Part shown: positions 52,876 to 60,604 of the stretch, piece by piece
How positions within the stretch are numbered: the stretch's first letter is position 1
Layout: each line of letters starts with the position of its first letter
From: DSWT01 sp035415725
Lineage (GTDB): Bacteria > Chloroflexota > Anaerolineae > B4-G1 > SLSP01
Assembly: GCA_035415725.1 (NCBI GenBank)
Contig: DAOOGN010000009.1
Location: 1 to 60,604, forward strand
Direction: 5' to 3'
DNA: 60,604 nt
Notes under the pieces: model-generated
What the model was told of the DNA's origin: nothing
The model's database searches: none
Seen by the model: only the letters and a program-made list of their open reading frames with translations
Translations under genes and position numbers: made by a program

Positions 52876-53097
52876 TCAGTCCAGGTTTTCGTGTGTATCC
52901 GTTAGTAACTCGTCACCTGCCTTGTTCATCGCCGCCTGTGCCGCGGCGCGTTCTTCGGCCTCCCGAAGTTGCCGTCCGCGACGGGCAAGGATGCGGATCG
53001 CTTCCACTACCGGGTCGTAGGGTAGGGGGCGGCTGACCGCGTTTTGTGGTGCCGGACGATTCGCGGCATTCTGTGTATCGGTTTTTGTTTCTACCAT
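52876..53097 (-). CDS. small hypothetical protein of the integrase element
   Basis: This 73-residue protein has a polar Asn/Ala/Pro-rich N-terminus and a charged helix (VVEAIRILARRGRQLREAEERAA) that could form a coiled coil. I recognise no family. AAGGAGAG lies about 9 bp before ATG 53097. The start is 28 bp downstream of a strong terminator hairpin on the same strand, so expression may depend on readthrough of a structured leader. Confidence 0.55.
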   Translation of the reverse strand: MVETKTDTQNAANRPAPQNAVSRPLPYDPVVEAIRILARRGRQLREAEERAAAQAAMNKAGDELLTDTHENLD

Positions 53098-53125
53098 GCT
53101 CTGACTTCTCTCCTTGATTTGAAAT

Positions 53126-53168
53126 AAAAAAAGGGGAGGACCGGGAACCGAAGTTCCAAGTCCTCCCC
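53126..53168 (-). terminator. strong intrinsic terminator with UUCG-type inner loop
   Basis: GGGGAGGAC/GTCCTCCCC forms the base stem (53133-53141 with 53160-53168), with an inner GGAAC-TTCG-GTTCC hairpin, and seven T residues follow on the minus strand (53132-53126). Confidence 0.85.
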
Positions 53169-53275
53169 TTTCATTTCCCTTCCGGTTTCCCGGTCAGGAC
53201 GCCGCAGGCTTGAAGGCTTCCTGCGGTTCGGAGCGCTTAGCCCCAGACCTTTTCACGGTGATTGTTCACCGCTAT
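53126..53275 (-). ncRNA. candidate structured RNA or attenuated leader (~150 nt)
   Basis: A promoter (TTGATT-N18-TATAAT, 53311-53282) should start transcription near 53275, and the terminator ends at 53126. Between them, in order, lie CGGTGA-ACAA-TCACCG, CCGCAGG...CCTGCGG, CCGGGAAACCGG and the terminator stem. No open frame fits the interval. It is either a small RNA of the element or a leader for the 73-residue gene. Confidence 0.55.
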
Positions 53276-53281
53276 ACCATA

Positions 53282-53311
53282 ATTATACCATACATGACAT
53301 GCCAAAATCAA
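53282..53311 (-). promoter_or_regulatory. promoter of the candidate structured RNA
   Basis: On the minus strand, TTGATT (53311-53306) and TATAAT (53287-53282) are 18 bp apart, with TGG just before the -10. Confidence 0.6.
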
Positions 53312-53379
53312 GGGGTGTTTTGATGATTCGATACGATAATCGTGCAAGAGATATTTACAGAGCCTACACACAATGCCCC

Positions 53380-53461
53380 GCACACGAATACTCTGTTTAT
53401 TATAGATGGTCCGATTCCATAGAACGCGATTCGTGTGCGCGTGGGCGTGGTTCGTGTGCGC
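53380..53461. repeat. GCACACGAAY repeats near the element end
   Basis: One copy lies on the plus strand (53380-53389) and two on the minus strand (53429-53440 and 53449-53461); the latter two are offset by exactly 21 bp, two helical turns. This suggests a protein-binding array. The 270 bp between the RNA promoter and the ATPase gene holds no credible gene. Confidence 0.55.
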
Positions 53462-53545
53462 CTTTTTCACTATCTACCTCATTTAGGCGACGGTGATTTA
53501 TGCGATTTCGCATCCTGCTTATGCGATGCACTGACAACATAATCT

Positions 53546-54991
53546 TTATAACGACGTCACAGCCTGCTGCAAATCTGCGTCCAATCGTGCTAAATCCACC
53601 AGCATCGCGCCGTGCGCTTCGGCCTCGCTTCGGGCTGCCTCGGTAAATCCGGCGCGAGCAAAGAAGGCGTAATGCACCTGCCAGGCTTTTCCTGTTTCGG
53701 GCAACGTCTGCACGACCTTCGTCGTCTTCTCCTCAATCAATTCCCGGATCACGTCCCGTCCGACGGCATCCGTACCCCACTTGCACTCTCCTAGCAAAAG
53801 CGCCTTCTCACGCCAGTTGATCGCTACGACGTCCACCTGCACGCCGCGACTCCAATGGCTTCCCACGTCTTCTGCCTCGAAGGGCAATTGTCCCACACGG
53901 CTTTGCTGCGCTACCCACTGACGGCACAACTCTTCGAACGCCGTCATACCCACAAACGCGCGCAGTTCTTCGCGTACGTGCGTCAGAATGGGTTCCGCAC
54001 GATAGGGCAGCTCGCTGTAGTGCGGCGCGATGAAACGGAAGTAGAAGCGGAAGTACGGATCGATCAGATGATAACGCCCCGTGCGCGCCTGCCGCCGTTT
54101 CGCGGGGGGAACAGTCGCGGGCAAGCGCCGCTCCACCAGGTAAAGTTCACCCAGACGGGCGAGATATGCCGAGAGATGCGCTTTGCCAATCAGCGCAGCG
54201 TTGGAGATCTCCGTCAATGTGTGCGCGCCTGCGCCGATAGCCTTGAGAATCGCCAGGTGATTGGTCGGTTCGCGGACCTCGTCATAGAGCAAAAAGGTTG
54301 GCTCGGCGACGAACATGCTGCCCGGCGCCAACATCACATCGCGGACGTTGTCGCTCAATGAGCGCGTCGGGTCGAGCCATTCGAGATACGCTGGCACGCC
54401 ACCGACCACAGCGTAGGCTGCGACACGCTCCTCTGCCGACCAGCGGGGTAAGAACTCAGTCAGGCTGGCAAACGGGAGCGCGCGCAAATGCCACTGCCCG
54501 GTCAACCGCCCAAAGAGCGGCGATTGGCGTGCTTGTAACGTCTCCATTGCGTGAACGTGCGAACCGCACAGCACCAGCACGACTTGCGTGTTCTTGAATT
54601 GCTGATCCCAGGCGTGCTGTAACGAGGAGAGCATTGCTGGATCGGATTCGGCAGCGTAGGTGAATTCGTCCAGGATGAGAATGTGACGGCGACCAGCCAG
54701 CACGGCAGCGATGGCCTGCCAGCAAGCATCCCAGGTATCGAAGGCGGCGGCCTGCGCCGGTTCGACGCCTAACACCCGCGCGAATAGCTTGCGGCGCTGC
54801 AACATCGCTGGTTCTTTTTCGGCGGCCCAATAGGTTGAGGAGACGCCGGCTTGTTCAGCCCAATGGCGCAGGAGCACAGTCTTGCCCACGCGCCGGCGGC
54901 CATACAGCAGGAGGAACTGGGCCGGTGTCGGACGCTGGCGCGCCAACACGTCATTGAGAAACGCCAACTCGGCTTGACGATCTACGAACAT
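53546..54991 (-). CDS. AAA ATPase with DUF234-type nuclease-like C-terminus
   Basis: This 481-residue protein is of the archaeal-ATPase/DUF234 group. The N-terminus FVDRQAELAFLNDVL leads to Walker A YGRRRVGKTVLL (~30-41) and Walker B ILILDEFTYAAESD (~110). A winged-helix segment (TLTEISNAALIGKAHLSAYL) follows. The C-terminus (VDVVAINWREKALLLGECKWG) has the D...E-x-K pattern of PD-(D/E)xK nucleases. Such ATPases are common in accessory regions and often travel alone. The gene stands between an integrase element and degenerate DNA. The biological role of the family is not settled. Confidence 0.85.
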   Translation of the reverse strand: MFVDRQAELAFLNDVLARQRPTPAQFLLLYGRRRVGKTVLLRHWAEQAGVSSTYWAAEKEPAMLQRRKLFARVLGVEPAQAAAFDTWDACWQAIAAVLAGRRHILILDEFTYAAESDPAMLSSLQHAWDQQFKNTQVVLVLCGSHVHAMETLQARQSPLFGRLTGQWHLRALPFASLTEFLPRWSAEERVAAYAVVGGVPAYLEWLDPTRSLSDNVRDVMLAPGSMFVAEPTFLLYDEVREPTNHLAILKAIGAGAHTLTEISNAALIGKAHLSAYLARLGELYLVERRLPATVPPAKRRQARTGRYHLIDPYFRFYFRFIAPHYSELPYRAEPILTHVREELRAFVGMTAFEELCRQWVAQQSRVGQLPFEAEDVGSHWSRGVQVDVVAINWREKALLLGECKWGTDAVGRDVIRELIEEKTTKVVQTLPETGKAWQVHYAFFARAGFTEAARSEAEAHGAMLVDLARLDADLQQAVTSL

Positions 54992-55099
54992 ACGCCACCT
55001 TCTTTCTGATAAGCCACATTCAGATTAGTATAATTTGCTCGTGGTCTATTTCTATTATACAACGGTTTACTTTTCTGACGCGTAGCGAGCAGTCAATGT

Positions 55100-55270
55100 T
55101 TATGCAATATCCGTAATTGGTGCGCCGCAGCATGGTTTCGATAGTCCGACAGGTCCACCAACTCCTCTTTGATAGTCGGGGCGCAACTGGACCGTGAGCC
55201 GGCGATAGCCATACGTTGGCAAGGGCGCATCTGTGACCAGGAACGCTTTCTTCTTCAAGGCGTTCGGCGT
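55100..55270 (-). pseudogene. possible remnant of an IS3-type transposase
   Basis: The minus-strand frame contains SWTGTPNALKKKAFLVTD and PLPTYGYRRLTVQLRPD. The PTYGYRRLT segment resembles the start of the IS3 OrfB catalytic region, but the frame breaks up soon after and no DDE core follows. The whole interval 54992-55543 has no intact gene. A chance resemblance is possible. Confidence 0.35.
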
Positions 55271-55543
55271 GCCCGTCCACGAGGCCGGCGGGGTGTTGTA
55301 GATGTGCTGAATTGTTGGGCCGCGTACTCTATTGAACAACGTCGTTTTTTGTCCCTTACCGGATTTGGGGTTATACTGGGGACAGATTGCCTATTGGATG
55401 GTATCGGTGATGACAATAGCCTTCGCAGTGATAAACGATTGGGGCGTGGGTGTGGCTGAGATTGATAGCGAAATCGTAGGGCTGGCACACTGCGACCAAA
55501 GTGAAAACCCTCGGTCAGCCCAACACAATGGAGGTGAGACTCA

Positions 55544-56074
55544 ATGGCTACGATTACAAACGGTCATGAACGCGCAGAACTCAGTCTAAGCATTGAGGTG
55601 TTGGGGTATATGGATCCTGATGGGGGAATGATTATGCACGGGCCGATGGGTTTTTTCCCCCCTGTCGTGTATGTGGAAGTCACATATCGAGCGAACAATG
55701 TTGTCTATTTACAAACCCGCCTGTTGACGCCGCGACATTCCCTGCTTATGTGGCCAAAAGCTATCGAAGTCAAGATGTATGATTTGGAGGAACTTGTTCT
55801 CGCCTTTGGTATGGAAAGTCCAGAGTTCGAGATGTGGGTGCAAAAGGTCCATGTGGAAAACGAGGACGATCCGCCGGAAGAAGCTTTATATACCCTGGAT
55901 GCTTTCATCGACACCGCTACTTTGCCGGGAGGAGAGATGGTGACCTTCGATGGATTGCAGATTCACTTCAGTGGGTTGCGCGGTCACGAACTCATGGCAT
56001 TTGCGCGGACTTTGGCGAAGGAAGTGGAGTCAGCGCCCCTTATAACACTTGGTGAAGGGGCGAACAGTGTATAG
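55544..56074 (+). CDS. hypothetical protein
   Basis: This 176-residue soluble protein has no recognised family. The sequence is acidic and strand-rich (GPMGFFPPVVYVEVTYRANN, EALYTLDAFIDTATLPGG). GGAGGTGAG lies 8 bp before ATG 55544, a strong start signal. It is followed after 84 bp by the SEC-C protein gene on the same strand, and the two could form a unit. The gene is less GC-rich than the array genes at 6-18 kb, in keeping with an accessory region. Confidence 0.65.
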   Translation: MATITNGHERAELSLSIEVLGYMDPDGGMIMHGPMGFFPPVVYVEVTYRANNVVYLQTRLLTPRHSLLMWPKAIEVKMYDLEELVLAFGMESPEFEMWVQKVHVENEDDPPEEALYTLDAFIDTATLPGGEMVTFDGLQIHFSGLRGHELMAFARTLAKEVESAPLITLGEGANSV

Positions 56075-56158
56075 AAATGGACAGTGATTCTCGATACTCC
56101 TGGCTGGCGGAGCACATCTGTCAAGCTAGTTGGGAAGGTTTGAGGAGGGAGAAGGCTA

Positions 56159-56737
56159 GTGACTCTGTACTTGATCCCTTTTGTTAGCGTTGAACCTGAC
56201 TTGGCCGAGCGGGAAACGCGCTCAATTATGATTCTCGAACGGCAAAACGGCATTCCACCGGGCAATTACGGCCTACTCGAATTCTATTGTCCCGATCCGG
56301 CGTGTGATTGTCGCCGCGTGATGCTCAACGTAGCCGAAGAACGGCATCCAACACGTTTTCTGGCTGCTATCAGCTATGGCTTTGATCGCGACGATCCGGA
56401 GGCCGGGCCATTTCTCGATCCCCTCAATACGCAATGTCGTTATGCGCCGGCGCTGCTGAATCTGGTGTCCGAGGTCGTGCTGTCTGATCGTCGTTATCTG
56501 GCGCGTTTGGAACGGCACTATCACATCGTTAAAGAGGCGGCGGCCAATCCTAAACACCCGGCTTATCAAGAGCTGCAAGAGGCCATCGGCAGTGAGCCGG
56601 AAGCGTTGCTTGAGTCCCTGCGTGCCATTGATAGCGGGGACAATCTTCGCGCTCTGAGCGCGCCGCCGGTGGGCCGCAACGATCCGTGCCCGTGTGGTAG
56701 CGGCAAGAAATACAAGCAGTGTTGTGGTCGGAGATGA
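56159..56737 (+). CDS. SEC-C zinc-motif protein
   Basis: This is a 192-residue protein with a GTG start preceded by GAGGAGGGAG. The C-terminus is a SEC-C motif, VGRNDPCPCGSGKKYKQCCGRR (split: VGRNDPCPCGSG, KKYKQCC), a zinc site that mediates protein interaction, as in SecA. An additional cysteine group lies at YCPDPACDCRR near residue 44. The middle is helical. SEC-C stand-alone proteins are frequent beside defence and stress genes but have no common activity. It lies about 190 bp upstream of the GHKL ATPase gene. Confidence 0.8.
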   Translation: MTLYLIPFVSVEPDLAERETRSIMILERQNGIPPGNYGLLEFYCPDPACDCRRVMLNVAEERHPTRFLAAISYGFDRDDPEAGPFLDPLNTQCRYAPALLNLVSEVVLSDRRYLARLERHYHIVKEAAANPKHPAYQELQEAIGSEPEALLESLRAIDSGDNLRALSAPPVGRNDPCPCGSGKKYKQCCGRR

Positions 56738-56826
56738 GATGAATCAGACAAACAAGGAACGTATTAGCGAGCTACCCAAGGGGTTTGACCGGCACGGAGA
56801 TAGAAAGTAGTGTATAATGTAGCAGA

Positions 56827-56838
56827 GAACAAATGTTC
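56827..56838 (+). promoter_or_regulatory. LexA-type (SOS) box upstream of the GHKL gene
   Basis: GAACAAATGTTC fits GAAC-N4-GTTC, the LexA/DinR site of Gram-positive bacteria and reported for some Chloroflexota; the palindrome extends one base each side (A...T). It ends 5 bp before the TTGACA of the GHKL promoter and lies 9 bp after a separate TATAAT. Confidence 0.6.
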
Positions 56839-56842
56839 TGTT

Positions 56843-56870
56843 TTGACAAATTTCGCCCGGTGTGTATACT
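56843..56870 (+). promoter_or_regulatory. promoter of the GHKL ATPase gene
   Basis: TTGACA (56843-56848) and TATACT (56865-56870) are spaced 16 bp apart. The start of transcription would be near 56877, leaving a 50-nt leader. Confidence 0.7.
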
Positions 56871-56927
56871 CGTCCTGTTGATCAATGACAACATATTAAT
56901 CCTGATATTGCAAATTTACTGGTAGAG

Positions 56928-58901
56928 ATGAACAGCAGTGACGAGAAAACACTTCCAAACCCCATAAATCTGCAAATAGGCGGCATAGCTCCCAATGTTC
57001 TGAGAGAACTCTCCGGCATTTATCCCACCTTTGTTAGCGCCTTCAAGGAGTTGGTCAGTAACTCTTACGATGCCGACGCTACATTGGTGAACATTCATCT
57101 ATCGCCTGATGCAAGCGTGATTACAGTCGGAGACAATGGCGTGGGAATGACGCTTCTTGAATTTCAGCAGGAGTACATCCGCATTGGGGGAAGCGCGCGG
57201 CGCAACCATGGGGGCTTGACTCCTGGTGGGCGAAAGCCAATCGGTCGGAAAGGTATTGGATTTCTGGCTATAGCGCGGTATTGTCACACTGTTGAGATTC
57301 GCTCGCATACCCAGAAGGTAGAAAACTTTACTAAAAAGGTCTCGTTGTCCGGTCTGGCTGAGAATCAAGCGCGGATTCCTGTTTTAGAGGGACACTTAGC
57401 AGAAGTCTATGCATCCTTGATGACAATAAAGAGGATACGGTGTGGGGATTCTGAGTTACTACCAACTGATTATGCTGTTGAGGGTGCAAGCGTTGTGTTA
57501 GCGAAAGAAGCATGGTGCAACTTCACCGATGACATTTTAGTGATTGACTATGTTGTTGATAATCATGCTCTGGAACTAAAAGCGGCCATTGATTATGATT
57601 ACTTGATGGGGCTAGGCGACGCCTATAACCTGGAATCGCTTCAGGATTTTTGTCAGGTGCAGTTGAGGACCATTGCTGATGTAGACGCGCCAGCATTTAC
57701 TTGCATCAAGCTACATCTCCGCGAGTTTGTCCGGCAAGAGTTACTCACCCCACAACGTCGTGGACGAGTGCGCAATATTGCCTCTGTCAGCGGCCTGGAC
57801 CGTTTCCTTTGGAATCTAAGCCGCAGTATCCCGACAGAGTATGACTTATCCGCGTTGGAACTCCAGGAACACGGTTTTGAAGCTCTTGGTCTTCCAATTT
57901 CTCCACTGCCTTTTGCCGCCCAGGTGACGGGCTTCTCTGGAATATCGCGCGCGCTCAAACGTCCATTGATAGGAGATATGGATGGCGCAGAGTTCGATAA
58001 CGCGGTTCTGGTTAAAAAACAACTCCTCCTCAATGACGTTGCTGGATTGAGCGCCCAAGGATATGTGCTCGGATTTCCCAATCCTATCTATCCTGCCGAG
58101 TTACGCGGAATTGCGATTCGCGTGCGTGGCGTGGAGATTGGGCCGCCGGGCTTTCTCAACGTGGACAATGATGTTCCGGTTAAGTATCGCGCGCTACTTA
58201 ACCAAATCAGCGGCGAAGTCATTGTCACAGAAGGAATGGATGCTGTTACTGCCGTGATGCCGGGACGGGAGGGGTTTTATGCGGAAAGCGCCCAATTCCA
58301 GACGCTTCGCAAGCACCTGGTAGGAGATGGCGTCTCTGATTTCGGGATTCTTGGTCAGGTGCTAACGGAGCTGTGGGAACGCCAGAGTCTCGAATCCTCA
58401 GTGCAGAGCATCATTCAAGAGGCGAAACGTCGCCGTAAAACGTTCCTGGATATAACTCATGCTGTTACTGAATTGTCTGTGACTTCCTACTATGGGCGTA
58501 TTCTCCAACGTTTGTCCGTTCGCACAGATATTAAGGCCAACGGATTACTTGAGGCTCCAGAACATCCGGTAGGGTTTCGGAATGTTCTCAGAGATTATGC
58601 CCTTGAGCTAACCGATTCAGAAGAGAGCGACTATCAGATTGACCCGGAACACAAAGTCGTGCGCCTCAACCGTGATATAGCGGCGACGGATATGTCGCTA
58701 TACATGTTAGGGCGTGACTTTACCCTCAGTTTTCGGGAAGGAGCCTCCGACGCCTCATTATGCGAGATTGACTTCGCAACGGATACTATCTACATCAACT
58801 GGATGCACCTGACGCGCAGCAAACTGGGGGATGATATGTTTATCAAATCCACGTTGTTCTGGCGGCTGGCTTACCTTGCCGCAGCGTGTCAAACCAAATG
58901 A
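56928..58901 (+). CDS. GHKL (Hsp90/MORC-like) ATPase, possibly 3'-truncated by an insertion
   Basis: This 657-residue protein has an N-terminal GHKL ATP-binding domain: N-box FKELVSNSYDADA (~38-50), G1 DNGVGM (~67-72) and the lid GRKGIGFLAIARY (~105-117). The remainder is like an S5-type domain plus an unrecognised region. Related GHKL proteins serve in predicted conflict or signalling systems. The Shine-Dalgarno is weak (GGTAGAG). The stop TGA (58899-58901) lies inside the terminal inverted repeat of the transposase element, so the original C-terminus may have been longer. The LexA-type box and promoter upstream suggest damage-induced expression. Confidence 0.8.
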   Translation: MNSSDEKTLPNPINLQIGGIAPNVLRELSGIYPTFVSAFKELVSNSYDADATLVNIHLSPDASVITVGDNGVGMTLLEFQQEYIRIGGSARRNHGGLTPGGRKPIGRKGIGFLAIARYCHTVEIRSHTQKVENFTKKVSLSGLAENQARIPVLEGHLAEVYASLMTIKRIRCGDSELLPTDYAVEGASVVLAKEAWCNFTDDILVIDYVVDNHALELKAAIDYDYLMGLGDAYNLESLQDFCQVQLRTIADVDAPAFTCIKLHLREFVRQELLTPQRRGRVRNIASVSGLDRFLWNLSRSIPTEYDLSALELQEHGFEALGLPISPLPFAAQVTGFSGISRALKRPLIGDMDGAEFDNAVLVKKQLLLNDVAGLSAQGYVLGFPNPIYPAELRGIAIRVRGVEIGPPGFLNVDNDVPVKYRALLNQISGEVIVTEGMDAVTAVMPGREGFYAESAQFQTLRKHLVGDGVSDFGILGQVLTELWERQSLESSVQSIIQEAKRRRKTFLDITHAVTELSVTSYYGRILQRLSVRTDIKANGLLEAPEHPVGFRNVLRDYALELTDSEESDYQIDPEHKVVRLNRDIAATDMSLYMLGRDFTLSFREGASDASLCEIDFATDTIYINWMHLTRSKLGDDMFIKSTLFWRLAYLAAACQTK

Positions 58902-60318
58902 TAATGTTACCGAAGGGCTACGGTTGAATCAACCGCAGTTAGGCCGCCTCCTTTTGAGAAAAAGATGATACCACCGTCGTCGTCGGGGCTGTGGGAACTG
59001 TGGGCAAACCGTTTTTGGGTTTGTCCACAGTTTCCACAGCCCGCAGGGCCTCTACCGCTGCGGGAAAATGATCTGGATCAGCCAACGTCTCATAGACGTT
59101 TTGTACCGCACCGGGCCGTGCATTAGGATAAGCAAACAGATGGTTGAGCGCCTTTTCGATGTCGCGGCGCAGTTGGCGCGGATTGAGGGCGTCGCGGGCC
59201 TGGCACATAGCCTGGTACTGGGCGGCATATGCGGGATTGTCGAGCGCGCCGCAGCGATCCAGGGGTGTCTGCGCCGTGTCATGGATGCGTTTCATGTAAC
59301 CCTGGCGTTCGCTCGTCGGCGGCATCCAGACCTTGTCGATTGGCTTGAGCACCGGGATGAAGTAGTTGTGATACAGATACAACTGGTCATAGATCGTATT
59401 CAGATAGCGCGTTTGCATGACCGTGTCGAGACGCCGATCTCCCAACCAGCGCCGCACCACCGAACCATTCTTCTCCTCGACCAAGCGATTGTCGTTGGGG
59501 CAGCCCGGACGGCGGCGCGAGGGGTTGGTCGCGGGGTATTCGCGCTCCAGAAAGGCCAGCAGATGCGCGTTGAGGAACTCACTGCCATTGTCGGGATGCA
59601 ACTCTTGCACCGGGAAAGGCAGTTGCGCAAACAGATAGCGCAGCGCATCCGCCATGACGACGTAACTGCGCCCCAGGATTGCCCGCCGCGCACTCCAACC
59701 CGTGGCTACATCGACCATCTGCACGGTGTACACGTACTCGCCCTGCGTGCTGACGCCACAGTGATGCACCAGGTCGATTTCGAAGTGCCCTGGTGCGGCG
59801 ATGTCCCGGGGAATGCGATAGGCCGGGATCGCCTGCTGCTGCCGATTCGGCGACGCCGCGGGTGGGCGGCGGCGTTGCGCGGGTGGGCGGGGCGGCAAAT
59901 GCCGCTCGATCGAACTGACGCTGATTTGGGCCAACTGCGCTTCCAGCTCGGGACTCCACGTCAACTCGCCGTGCTTAGCCAGGAGCCGTCCGGTACTGAC
60001 CAACTGCGGCTGCAAACGCAAAGGACAGATGTAATCCAGACTCTCCCAGATAACGACCAGTGCCGTGTCCACCTCCGCTGGGTAGCTCTTCTCGCGTTCC
60101 CGGCATCGCACTTGGCGCTCGAGCGAGCCACCTAACCGCCGGATCACCGACTTGCGGTGTAAGCCCGTGTAGGCTACCATTTCATTCAGCAGCTTTTGCT
60201 TCGTCTCCCGATCGGCTTGCTGATACCGACTCTGCATACGGCTTAAGTATTGGTAACGTTCGTCTATGCTCATATCGTTTGTGACCATGGTTCTCCTCCG
60301 GTAACATTATCATTTGGT
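58893..60318. mobile_element. transposase element with 20-bp perfect terminal repeats
   Basis: ACCAAATGATAATGTTACCG (58893-58912) and its reverse complement (60299-60318) bound a 1.4-kb element holding one minus-strand transposase gene. Additional CGGTAACATT-like boxes at 60251-60260 and 60334-60343 suggest repeated transposase-binding sites at the right end; the last is outside the inferred terminus, so the true end may be further right. No clear target duplication is visible. Confidence 0.8.
58939..60288 (-). CDS. rve-type (DDE) transposase
   Basis: This 449-residue transposase has an integrase-core fold. The N-terminus is a helix-turn-helix-like region (MVAYTGLHRKSVIRRLGG). The catalytic region has FEIDLVHHCG (first Asp), ELHPDNGSEFLN (second Asp) and RLVEEKNGSVVRRW (Glu). 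The family resembles ISNCY/IS481-like rve elements. The gene fills the element, with start and stop both within 50 bp of the terminal repeats, and is intact, so the element may be active. Confidence 0.88.
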   Translation of the reverse strand: MVTNDMSIDERYQYLSRMQSRYQQADRETKQKLLNEMVAYTGLHRKSVIRRLGGSLERQVRCREREKSYPAEVDTALVVIWESLDYICPLRLQPQLVSTGRLLAKHGELTWSPELEAQLAQISVSSIERHLPPRPPAQRRRPPAASPNRQQQAIPAYRIPRDIAAPGHFEIDLVHHCGVSTQGEYVYTVQMVDVATGWSARRAILGRSYVVMADALRYLFAQLPFPVQELHPDNGSEFLNAHLLAFLEREYPATNPSRRRPGCPNDNRLVEEKNGSVVRRWLGDRRLDTVMQTRYLNTIYDQLYLYHNYFIPVLKPIDKVWMPPTSERQGYMKRIHDTAQTPLDRCGALDNPAYAAQYQAMCQARDALNPRQLRRDIEKALNHLFAYPNARPGAVQNVYETLADPDHFPAAVEALRAVETVDKPKNGLPTVPTAPTTTVVSSFSQKEAA

Positions 60319-60431
60319 AGAACCATACCACTTCGGTAACATTTTACGTGACTTAAAGCGCGCAGATGGAAATGTGGATACAATGATGAACATGGCGCAT
60401 CACTTACTGTCTATATCTGCTTGACCCTATC

Positions 60432-60604
60432 ATGCCTAAACCACAAATTCTTTCCGCCCAAGAAGCCCTGGAACAAGTACAGGGGAAAGTGCTGCTCATC
60501 AATCCACCGGTGATTGACAGTCGTTATCCCTGGATTAAGTGGAATCAGCCCCTAGCAGTTTGTCGGAGAGAAAGTGGCCTGAGCATCAATACATACGAAG
60601 TTGA
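60432..60604 (+). CDS. N-terminus of a probable B12-binding/radical-SAM-type protein (cut by window end)
   Basis: Only 57 residues are visible. The sequence starts MPKPQILSAQEALEQVQGK and continues VLLINPPVIDSRYPWIKW. The hydrophobic-strand INPP pattern followed by R-Y-x-W resembles the opening of B12-binding radical-SAM proteins, but the cysteine motif is outside the window. The remaining visible text (PLAVCRRESGLSINTYEV) fits less well. The gene is the first after the transposon, on the same strand as the GHKL gene. Confidence 0.4.
   Translation, partial: MPKPQILSAQEALEQVQGKVLLINPPVIDSRYPWIKWNQPLAVCRRESGLSINTYEV

Noticed and set aside
53299..53496. 65-codon plus-strand frame in the element-end region
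   Set aside because: No ribosome-binding site or recognisable sequence; the interval is better explained by a minus-strand promoter and repeat boxes.
59068..60135. 355-codon plus-strand frame opposite the transposase
   Set aside because: It is antisense to the DDE core; composition is typical of a shadow frame and there is no ribosome-binding site.

Overview
The window is GC-rich bacterial chromosome. I infer a Chloroflexota (Anaerolineae/Caldilineae-like) source. The reasons are secreted proteins carrying a YLPLxLR motif near a domain or chain end, lipobox lipoproteins, many palindromic intergenic repeats, a GAAC-N4-GTTC (LexA-type) box, and sugar-scavenging ABC operons. No rRNA or intact tRNA gene is present, so this assignment is an inference.

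Layout. 1-3.2 kb: a promoter, a ydaO-type (cyclic di-AMP) riboswitch with an intrinsic terminator and a second hairpin over the Shine-Dalgarno site, controlling an ABC exporter and a DUF1854 protein. 3.5-6.1 kb: a membrane protein, a mannonate-dehydratase-like enolase-superfamily enzyme and a PHP-domain phosphoesterase. 6.1-18.8 kb: a DNA-modification/defence array made of a DUF499 ATPase, an ASCH-domain protein, a secreted CAP-domain protein, a DUF1156 DNA methyltransferase and a PLD-SNF2 helicase. Two array genes carry in-frame repeat insertions, and the methyltransferase contains an AT-rich mosaic block.

18.9-33.8 kb: a serpin lipoprotein, a duplicated GNAT acetyltransferase pair (one copy interrupted upstream by a MITE-like element, the other preserving the empty site), a large sialidase-propeller/caspase-like secreted protein, a GH-A-clan glycosidase lipoprotein, an AT-rich propeller lipoprotein, a TctA-like permease, a membrane-anchored tandem OB-fold protein and a double-GNAT protein. 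Two copies of a ~230 bp composite hairpin repeat lie here in opposite orientations.

33.8-46.4 kb: a sugar locus, probably for L-arabinofuranose. A GH127 arabinofuranosidase and an FGGY kinase are divergent from a LacI regulator, a ribulokinase and a YtfQRT/YjfF-type ABC importer; a DUF2804 gene follows. Three LacI-type boxes spaced 13 bp apart overlap the start of the regulator transcript.

46.5-60.6 kb: an accessory/conflict region. It holds a CHAT protease-EAD-FGE-fold protein with a DUF4230 membrane partner; a serine-recombinase element with small regulators, a ribbon-helix-helix gene and a candidate structured RNA; a DUF234-type ATPase; a SEC-C protein; a GHKL ATPase behind a LexA-type box; an rve transposase element whose terminal repeat supplies the GHKL stop codon; and the start of a probable B12-binding/radical-SAM-type gene cut by the window end.
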